A model generated the notes under the pieces. The model saw only the letters and a program-made list of their open reading frames with translations. It was not told the origin of the DNA and did not search any database. From positions 1 to 5,467 of the forward strand of contig JAHJLU010000243.1 in the NCBI GenBank assembly GCA_018821745.1: a stretch of DNA of 5,467 bases. Direction: 5' to 3'. Origin of the DNA: Myxococcota bacterium. GTDB lineage: Bacteria > Myxococcota_A > Polyangia > HGW-17. How positions within the stretch are numbered: the stretch's first letter is position 1; each line of letters opens with the position of its first letter. Position numbers and translations under genes: made by a program. Below are positions 1 through 5,467 of this stretch, piece by piece.

Positions 1-12
1 CCGTTATTACAC

Positions 13-1179
13 TTATTCTCCTGCCATAGTTTTTTTCAATTCCGCGGTGTCTTCTTCCGAAAACACCGTAATTCCATGCTTTTCAGCGAGCGCACAAAAA
101 ATGCCCTGCCCCTTTACGAGTTCACCTTTACGGTGAACCTGCCGCTTTCCGCAGGAGGGACTCCTCGCCTTGAGCACCACATGGGAGATCTCCCCAAGGG
201 TAACTAAAGAGAGCAGGCGTTCCGAGCCTGTAATGAGCACGCGGGTCAAATCATTCCCTCTTCTGTCTTCCAGGCGTCCCTCAGCGCTGAGGCAGCTGTT
301 TCCGTCACCATGGGAAAATTCCATGGGTATTCGGGGGACCCACATTCCACTTGCCACCTCCGGACAAATGGGCATAACCGGTGTCTCGCCGATTATCTGC
401 AATATCTCGCCGTGGGGCTTTGCTGCACCGTCATAGCGGCATGGCACACCCAGTAAACAGGCGGACACAGCGATAGCGTTTCTCCCTTTGAAGGAACGGG
501 CTGCAGCCTCCCATTGGTCTCCGTAATGGAGCGCCATAAAAGCGGTGGAGTGCTCTGGGGCTGCCAATTTCTGAGCCCTGGCTGTAATACGTCCCGTGAC
601 GCGAAACTCACTTTTGCAAAATGCATCAACGCAGGGCCCGTAAAGTTCATGCTCCTCATGGAGTATGGCGACGGAGAGCTGTTCCGCATCCATGGACGGG
701 TCAACCGCGATGACTCGCTGGTCCAAAATGGGCCCGGTGTCCATCCCCTTGTCAACCAGATGCACCGTACAGCCCGTATAGCGCACTCCATATTCGAGGG
801 CCTGAGCCTGGGCATCAAGCCCCTTGAAGCTGGGCAGAAGAGAGGGATGAATATTGAGTATGCGACCGGCAAAGGCGTCCAGGATGGTGTCACCCACGAT
901 CCGCATAAATCCAGCGAGTGCGATCACATCAACACTTCTGGACTGGAGTGCTGCGACGATCCTCGCCTCGTACTGAGGGCGCATCTCCCCAGATCCTTTC
1001 ACCATAGGAAAGGCTTCGATTCCAGCCTTTTGCGCCCGCTCAAGACCCACCGCCCGGGGGTTGTCGGAGATAACCACACACACTTCATAGGCGCAAAGGG
1101 GCCGCTTCGCATACTCCATAAGGGCTTGCATATTGGATCCCCTGCCGGAAATGAATACAGCCAGGCGCCTTTTCACCAT
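13..1179 (-). CDS. purN: Phosphoribosylglycinamide formyltransferase (PurN) fused to a C-terminal DUF523/TudS-like domain
   Basis: This is a 388-residue two-domain protein. Residues 1 to about 210 match PurN, which transfers the formyl group of 10-formyl-THF to GAR, giving FGAR, in cytosolic purine synthesis. The SGRGSN phosphate-binding loop is at 11-16. The catalytic Asn and His of NIHPSLLP are N109 and H111, and the catalytic Asp is D147 in MDTGP, so this half looks active. Residues about 234-376 match DUF523 (YbbK/TudS family): VSACLLG at 238-244, PCRYDG at 246-251, CPE at 272-274, SPSCG at 340-344, and a GITVFSEE end. Cysteines 241, 272 and 343 correspond to the three cysteines that hold a [4Fe-4S] cluster in the thiouracil desulfidase TudS. 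Stand-alone PurN has about 190-220 residues, so the C-terminal part is an addition. The ATG lies one base after the purM stop; a GTG follows directly as codon 2. PurN assignment is firm; the activity of the second domain is inferred from its family. Confidence 0.95.
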   Translation of the reverse strand: MVKRRLAVFISGRGSNMQALMEYAKRPLCAYEVCVVISDNPRAVGLERAQKAGIEAFPMVKGSGEMRPQYEARIVAALQSRSVDVIALAGFMRIVGDTILDAFAGRILNIHPSLLPSFKGLDAQAQALEYGVRYTGCTVHLVDKGMDTGPILDQRVIAVDPSMDAEQLSVAILHEEHELYGPCVDAFCKSEFRVTGRITARAQKLAAPEHSTAFMALHYGDQWEAAARSFKGRNAIAVSACLLGVPCRYDGAAKPHGEILQIIGETPVMPICPEVASGMWVPRIPMEFSHGDGNSCLSAEGRLEDRRGNDLTRVLITGSERLLSLVTLGEISHVVLKARSPSCGKRQVHRKGELVKGQGIFCALAEKHGITVFSEEDTAELKKTMAGE

Positions 1180-1180
1180 T

Positions 1181-2218
1181 TCAGATGAACCTCGTCGTGG
1201 AGTCTCCCGACTCTCTCGTGGAAACCTTCCCTATGACATGGAAGGGCTCGTTTTTGCTCAGGAGCATCGCCGCGATGGGTTCCAGATGCTCAGGGCTCAC
1301 TATCATGATAAATCCAATCCCCATATTGAATGTTCGCATGAGCTCCATCTCATCCACATCCTCGGATTTTATGGCGCTGAAAACTGGAGGGAGAGGCCAG
1401 CTTCCACGCCTGATATCCACCCCGAGTCCTCCGGGCATGGACCGGGGAGGGTTCTCCACGAGGCCACCACCTGTCACATGCACCATGGACTTCACATACC
1501 CCGCATCAAAACAATCAAGCACGGGATCCACATAGATCTTTGTGGGCGCAATGAGCACCTCGCCGGTGGTTAGATCCGTCCCGGGGAAGGGTGCGTCCAG
1601 AGCAAGCCCCATGTGTTCGAGAAACAGTTTTCTGGCCAGGGAAAATCCATTGCTGTGGAGCCCTGTGGACGGGAGACCAATCACCAGATCTCCGGGGGAA
1701 ACCCGTGAGAGATCGGGGATCTTCGAACGTTCAACAATTCCCACTGCGAAACCCGCGAGGTCGTACTCACCCTTCACATAGAACCCTGGAAGTTCAGCAG
1801 TTTCCCCACCCAGGAGGACCGTATCACAGGACTCGCAGGCATCGAAGATGCCCCGGACAACCTTCTCGGCCTGTTCCACATCGAGGGCGGATGTTGCGTA
1901 ATAATCCAAAAAAAACAACGGTTTAGCTCCTGAAACCAGCACGTCGTTTACGCTCATAGCCACCAGATCCCACCCGATGGTGTCATGCTTGTCCATGAGA
2001 AATGCCAGCTTCAGTTTCGTGCCAACACCATCGGTCCCCGATACCAGCACCGGTTGTTTATAACCCCCGGGGAGCGCAAACAGCCCGGAGAATCCGCCCA
2101 CCGTCGAGACGGCTCCCGGCCTGTCCCTGCGGTAGGGAAATTTTTTGATGCGGTCAACCAGTTGATTACCGCTGTCAATATCTACACCTGAGGCTTTGTA
2201 CGTCAGTTTTTTACTCAT
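1181..2218 (-). CDS. purM: Phosphoribosylformylglycinamidine cyclo-ligase (AIR synthetase)
   Basis: PurM closes FGAM to AIR with ATP, the fifth step of de novo purine synthesis, in the cytosol. The 345 residues match the normal family length from end to end. Family motifs seen in order: GVDIDSGN at 11-18, the nucleotide-site segment GTDGVGTKLKLA at 61-72, GGETAELPGFY at 137-147, GLPSTGLHSNGFSL at 181-194, HVTGGGLVENPPR at 247-259 and RTFNMGIG at 295-302. No key segment is missing. The ATG at 2216-2218 is chosen because it places the GVDID motif at the usual distance from the N-terminus and no start codon is seen just upstream in frame. Only a weak AGAG precedes it. It follows the lipoprotein gene by 39 bases and is separated from purN by one base. 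purM-purN pairs are common in bacteria and fit a shared role. Confidence 0.98.
   Translation of the reverse strand: MSKKLTYKASGVDIDSGNQLVDRIKKFPYRRDRPGAVSTVGGFSGLFALPGGYKQPVLVSGTDGVGTKLKLAFLMDKHDTIGWDLVAMSVNDVLVSGAKPLFFLDYYATSALDVEQAEKVVRGIFDACESCDTVLLGGETAELPGFYVKGEYDLAGFAVGIVERSKIPDLSRVSPGDLVIGLPSTGLHSNGFSLARKLFLEHMGLALDAPFPGTDLTTGEVLIAPTKIYVDPVLDCFDAGYVKSMVHVTGGGLVENPPRSMPGGLGVDIRRGSWPLPPVFSAIKSEDVDEMELMRTFNMGIGFIMIVSPEHLEPIAAMLLSKNEPFHVIGKVSTRESGDSTTRFI
1190..1193 (-). promoter_or_regulatory. Possible Shine-Dalgarno site of purN inside the end of purM
   Basis: The minus strand reads GAGG 10 bases before the purN ATG, within the last codons of purM. The spacing is longer than ideal. With the purM stop (1181-1183) and the purN ATG (1177-1179) only one base apart, purN translation probably depends largely on ribosomes finishing purM. 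Confidence 0.4.
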
Positions 2219-2224
2219 GTTGTA

Positions 2225-2228
2225 CTCT
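2225..2228 (-). promoter_or_regulatory. Weak Shine-Dalgarno-like AGAG before purM
   Basis: The minus strand reads AGAG followed by TACAAC and then the purM ATG, a 6-base spacing. It is short and is the only candidate in the 39-base gap between the lipoprotein gene and purM. That gap shows no hairpin or T-run that would suggest a terminator, and no clear promoter. Confidence 0.35.
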
Positions 2229-2257
2229 AAATACCGCTGGGGAATTTGGGTGGACAG

Positions 2258-2998
2258 CTATTTAACGGTTGTATCTTCGGTACCCTGCACCGCGGGGCAG
2301 CGATAGGGATTGTCAGCCCCTGCAGCGGCTGAGTCATAGCAGCAATGCAACGGCTCATCCTGGCTCTTGTTACAGGTGTGACCTTCGAAGATCGTGTCGG
2401 GGAAGGTCGCGGTATCGCATGGGCCGATATTCTCCGCCAGACATCCGTTGCAGATGGTGATGGGAAATTTGATGGAGTTGGAGGCGATATCCGTCCCACC
2501 TCGCTCACCGATGATCTGAACAGTCGCGGTGGCTTCAACGTATTGCCCTTCCCCCAGCGACATGCGTCCGGCGACATTGGGCGGGATAAGGTTCACCTGC
2601 ACACTGCGGTTTTCACCCGGTGGAATCGCCACGAAGGTATAATCGGCGAATTTGGTATAGGATGAATCCAAAGCGGATCCCGAGGAACCCAGGCTCAGAC
2701 TGATGTGTGCTTCTTTTATCTCAACCGTGTTGAGCTCAATTCCGTGGGATTCCACCGTGGACACCAGATTATTGGCCAAAACCAGCCACCCGATGTACTG
2801 GGGCTGAATACCATATCGGCTGGCCCCCAGATCCATGATCCCGTGGGAGAGAAAAGTGTCAGTCTGCGTGGATGATGCTTCACACCCGGAGGCTGGCGGC
2901 TGGTTCTGGAGAATCACCAGCGACGAGGAGTTTTCCGCGCATGATGTGATCAGACCGGCGACCAGAAAGAGCAGGAGTACAAAATTACGAGTTTTCAT
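2258..2998 (-). CDS. Predicted lipoprotein with cysteine-rich C-terminus, function unknown
   Basis: The product has 246 residues. It begins MKTRN, followed by a hydrophobic stretch (about 6-16) and a lipobox-like ITSC with the acceptor cysteine at position 20. This indicates export by Sec and lipid anchoring after signal peptidase II cleavage. Residue +2 is Ala, which favours the outer membrane if Lol sorting follows the E. coli rule. The middle (about 85-180) alternates polar and hydrophobic residues and looks like a beta-sandwich, but I cannot name the fold. The C-terminal part has seven cysteines (183, 186, 194, 209, 219, 220, 234), including CNGC and HCC, and likely forms disulfides. This pattern recalls lipoproteins of myxobacteria and relatives. 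No TPR repeats are seen, so it does not resemble the Tgl/PilF pilotins. It starts 16 bases after the secretin gene with a strong ribosome binding site. An accessory role for the pilus secretin is possible but rests on position alone. Confidence 0.9.
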   Translation of the reverse strand: MKTRNFVLLLFLVAGLITSCAENSSSLVILQNQPPASGCEASSTQTDTFLSHGIMDLGASRYGIQPQYIGWLVLANNLVSTVESHGIELNTVEIKEAHISLSLGSSGSALDSSYTKFADYTFVAIPPGENRSVQVNLIPPNVAGRMSLGEGQYVEATATVQIIGERGGTDIASNSIKFPITICNGCLAENIGPCDTATFPDTIFEGHTCNKSQDEPLHCCYDSAAAGADNPYRCPAVQGTEDTTVK

Positions 2999-3001
2999 GA
3001 T

Positions 3002-3009
3002 TCACCTCT
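3002..3009 (-). promoter_or_regulatory. Strong Shine-Dalgarno site of the lipoprotein gene
   Basis: On the minus strand this reads AGAGGTGA. Its AGAGG core lies 6 bases before the ATG at 2996-2998. It sits in the 16-base gap after the secretin stop codon, which supports both the chosen start and independent initiation on a shared transcript. Confidence 0.75.
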
Positions 3010-3014
3010 AACCT

Positions 3015-5467
3015 TTACTGCTTCGTCATTATACCAGATCTATTGAGGACGCGCGGGGTAATGAAGATAAGAAGTTCAGATCTGCTATCTTTTTTGTACT
3101 GACTTTTGAACAGCCAGCCGAGGATGGGAATGTCCGCAAACCAGGGAACCTTACGGTAAACAAGGGTGGATACGCGCTTGTAAATTCCACCGATAACCGC
3201 CGTATCACCGCTCTTCACCAGCAGCTCGGTCGACGCGGCTTTCTTGGAGATACCCAGGGAACCGTCGGCACCACGGTGGGTCTCATCGGGCTCGTCTTTG
3301 GTCACATCGATCTTGAGCTTGACCATGTTGTCGTTGGTCACATGGGGGGTGACACTCAACGAGAGCACAGCCTGCTTCATGATAACCGTGTTGCCCTGAG
3401 CCGAACTCTGGGGATATGGGATCTCCACACCCTGGGAGATAGTGGCCTTCACGTTGTCGAGGGTAGTGATCTTGGGTGCCGAGATGGATCGAACATGCCC
3501 AATCTCTTCCATTGCGCTCAGGCGCAGGTTGATATTGACCGCCCCGGAGAGGGAACCAAGTGTCATCCCGAGCGCTCCACCGGAACCCTGGCCGGTAGAA
3601 GCAGGGAGGTTCACAGCGAAGTCCGGGTTAGCTGCCCCCGCGGAGCTCACACCGGTACTGTTCGTGACGTTGTCCACGTTTCCGCCGGCCAGACCGACGT
3701 TGGAGGGGAAGATCAGCCCCGTCGGGTTACCAGTGGCAGAGTTTGCCAGAAGTGAGCCACCCCACTGAACGCCGATCTCTCTGAGGAAGGTGGACTCGGC
3801 TTCCACAATCCGCGCCTCAATCTGGACCTGAGGAGTGGGGAGGTCCAGAGACTGGACCAGTTTCTGGGCCACGTTGAGTTTGGATGGAACGTCCATATAA
3901 ATGATAACATTGGTGCGGGCGTCGAAGGTAACCTTGCCGCGCTTGCTCTTGACGTTGTCACCTATGGCCTTCGCAATGTCTTTGGCCGATGCATAGTTGA
4001 TGGGGATCAGCCGCGTCTGGGTCTGGATGAGCCGAACCTTGGTCTTGGTGCGGGCTTCCAGCTCTTCCATCTCTTTTTTGCGCTGTTCACTGGTGATAAC
4101 CCTGATAATATTGCCACCTTCATAGTTCCAGGCGAGTCCTTTCGACTTAAGAATGACATCAAACGCTCTGTCAACACGGACGTTGGTGAGTTTGATGGAG
4201 ACAGTCCCTTTCACATCGTCGGGGATCACAACGTTGCGCCCCCACACTTCCGCCACAAGCCTGATGACGTTATGGATATCCGCGTCTTTAAAGTCCAGAT
4301 CCACATAACGTCCGTAATAGCGACGTCCCTTCCCGTAGGAGCGACGCTTTTGGTTGGAACGATAGGGACGATAACTCTTGGCCTTGGGAGCCACGGGCAA
4401 ACGGGCCGCGACAGTCTTCACTGAAGTGAGATATCCGGCGACTCGCGTTGGGTGCACAGTACTTGAGGAGTTTTTATACCGGCGAATTTCGGCTATTGTT
4501 TTAGGGATAAGTACCGTAAGTTTGCCTTTCGAGCGCCGCACCTCGGCTTTTCTTACCCCTCGAGTGTTCACAACAATAACTGCCTCGCCCTTCCCTTTTA
4601 CCTGACGGTTCCATGCCATCACCTGGGTAATGGGGCCATGATAAGCCGAAATATCCATTTTCCGTCGCAGATCATGTCTGAGGTATGCTGAAGGCAAGTG
4701 TATCGTCAAGGTCTTCTGGCTGTGGAGTGTTTTCGGGATCACCGTCCCTCCAGCAAAGGAGAGAACCACCTGGTGGGACCAGGGGGAGTCCACAAACTCC
4801 ACACCATTCACGACGATCGGTGCATTGGCGCCGGAGGTGGAGATCACAGCGGAGAGGCTGGCTTTCTGCTTCTCCAGCATACTCACCTGACTGCGCAACA
4901 GCGCACGCTTTGACTCCAGATTTTTGAGGCGTTTTTCTATCACTTTCCTGGATTTATGGGCACTGGTCTCCATGCTGGCGACCAGGCGACGTCGGCGCAC
5001 TTCCAGTTTTGCAATCTCAGCCTTCTTTTGCCGGATCTCCTCGCGGGAAGCGGCCACTTCATGACGAAGGGAGACTGCCTCACTCGTCAGCGTACGCAGT
5101 TCCGCTTCTTTCAATGAACGGCTCCGTCCCAGGGAGGCCAGTTTGTTCTCCATGCGGGAGAGGCGACTGGAGACTCTCTTGAACTGAGCGATTTTCCTGG
5201 AAGTTTTTTTCCGAAGTGAGGTGAGCAGGCGCTGCTCCTCTCGGGTCTGAAGCTGGGTGGACTCCAGAGCAGCCTTGGTTCTGAATAGTGCCTTTCGGGC
5301 AAGATCCTTGTCGCGACTCAACCGAGCGACCTCCAGTTGGATGGAACGATAGGCCTCTCGCGTCTCCTTGAGGCTTGTGCGAGCACGACCTATGGAACTC
5401 TCCAGACGATCGAGGTTCCGCTTCGATTTAGAAGCACGAAGTTCCCATTTCTTTGCGGAAAGTACAC
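3015..5467 (-). CDS. pilQ: Type IV pilus secretin, PilQ-like, with N-terminal coiled coil (5' end outside the window)
   Basis: This gene encodes the outer-membrane secretin channel through which a type IV pilus passes. The frame is open to the window edge, so 816 complete codons are visible and the signal peptide must lie upstream. A TTG at 5319-5321 could be read as a start, but the coiled-coil pattern continues unbroken through it, with no ribosome binding site. Counting from the first complete codon (5463-5465): 1 to about 208 is a Lys/Arg-rich coiled coil; 214-321 resembles an AMIN (peptidoglycan-binding) domain; 362-387 is a Tyr/Arg/Lys-rich linker; 388-457 is the STN/N0 domain (starting VDLDFKDADIHNV); 477-541 is an N1-type domain (LIPINYASAKDIAKAI); and 543-806 is the secretin barrel, with a Gly/Asn/Ser-rich gate region (570-640) and the signature VPWFADIPILGWLFKS followed by LLIFITPRVL. 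AMIN plus STN favours PilQ over GspD. The coiled coil is unusual for PilQ. Confidence 0.9.
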   Translation of the reverse strand, partial: VLSAKKWELRASKSKRNLDRLESSIGRARTSLKETREAYRSIQLEVARLSRDKDLARKALFRTKAALESTQLQTREEQRLLTSLRKKTSRKIAQFKRVSSRLSRMENKLASLGRSRSLKEAELRTLTSEAVSLRHEVAASREEIRQKKAEIAKLEVRRRRLVASMETSAHKSRKVIEKRLKNLESKRALLRSQVSMLEKQKASLSAVISTSGANAPIVVNGVEFVDSPWSHQVVLSFAGGTVIPKTLHSQKTLTIHLPSAYLRHDLRRKMDISAYHGPITQVMAWNRQVKGKGEAVIVVNTRGVRKAEVRRSKGKLTVLIPKTIAEIRRYKNSSSTVHPTRVAGYLTSVKTVAARLPVAPKAKSYRPYRSNQKRRSYGKGRRYYGRYVDLDFKDADIHNVIRLVAEVWGRNVVIPDDVKGTVSIKLTNVRVDRAFDVILKSKGLAWNYEGGNIIRVITSEQRKKEMEELEARTKTKVRLIQTQTRLIPINYASAKDIAKAIGDNVKSKRGKVTFDARTNVIIYMDVPSKLNVAQKLVQSLDLPTPQVQIEARIVEAESTFLREIGVQWGGSLLANSATGNPTGLIFPSNVGLAGGNVDNVTNSTGVSSAGAANPDFAVNLPASTGQGSGGALGMTLGSLSGAVNINLRLSAMEEIGHVRSISAPKITTLDNVKATISQGVEIPYPQSSAQGNTVIMKQAVLSLSVTPHVTNDNMVKLKIDVTKDEPDETHRGADGSLGISKKAASTELLVKSGDTAVIGGIYKRVSTLVYRKVPWFADIPILGWLFKSQYKKDSRSELLIFITPRVLNRSGIMTKQ

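Noticed and set aside
1..12. Extra stop codons just after the purN stop
   Set aside because: The 12 bases downstream contain further in-frame stops (GTG TAA TAA), but this is too short to support a terminator or a new gene.
514..1188. Long plus-strand open frame of 224 codons opposite purN
   Set aside because: It lies fully antisense to a firmly identified purN, its translation has no recognisable motif, and it is explained by the codon pattern of the opposite strand.
1133..1573. Plus-strand open frames opposite purM (also 1185-1535 and 1591-1926)
   Set aside because: They overlap the conserved body of PurM, show His/Pro/Arg-rich composition typical of shadow frames, and have no family resemblance.
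2219..2257. Possible terminator or promoter between the lipoprotein gene and purM
   Set aside because: The 39 bases contain no stem-loop with a T-run and no clear -35/-10 pair; only a weak ribosome binding site is visible.
3276..3768. Plus-strand open frames opposite the secretin barrel (3276-3755 and 3442-3768)
   Set aside because: Both are antisense to the well-supported secretin domain and resemble no known protein.
4769..4779. Short inverted sequence CCACCTGGTGG
   Set aside because: It is small, has no T-run, and lies inside the secretin coding region; it encodes ordinary residues and is not a credible terminator or operator.

Overview
The window holds four genes, all on the minus strand and packed head to tail, so they read from the right edge to the left. 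In transcription order they are: (1) the 3' part of a secretin gene of the type IV pilus PilQ kind, whose 5' end lies beyond base 5467; (2) a predicted outer-membrane lipoprotein of unknown function with a cysteine-rich C-terminus; (3) purM, AIR synthetase; and (4) a purN gene whose product continues in frame into a second domain of the DUF523/TudS (iron-sulfur desulfidase-like) family. Gaps between genes are 16, 39 and 1 bases. I see no rho-independent terminator or convincing promoter between them, so a single transcript is plausible but unproven.

The organism looks like a Gram-negative of the former Deltaproteobacteria. The secretin implies an outer membrane. The lipoprotein ends in a C-x2-C ... 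CC ... CP pattern that I associate with families of myxobacterial and related (Myxococcota/Bradymonadota-like) lipoproteins. This is inference from protein style; no rRNA or other marker is present. No mobile element, CRISPR array, tRNA or rRNA was seen, and there is no non-coding stretch above 40 bases.

Region by region: 3015-5467 is the secretin, made of a long basic coiled coil, one AMIN-like domain, a Tyr/Arg-rich linker, an STN/N0 domain, an N1-type domain and the secretin barrel. 2258-2998 is the lipoprotein, with its own strong ribosome binding site. 1181-2218 is purM. 13-1179 is the purN-TudS fusion, whose start codon lies one base after the purM stop. PurM and PurN act in the same pathway (steps 5 and 3 of de novo IMP synthesis), and the short gap suggests translational coupling. 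The link between the pilus genes and the purine genes is positional only.

The two points most worth follow-up are the PurN-DUF523/TudS fusion, which places a putative [4Fe-4S] desulfidase domain on a purine biosynthetic enzyme, and the more than 200-residue coiled coil ahead of the AMIN domain of the secretin, which is not part of the usual PilQ layout.
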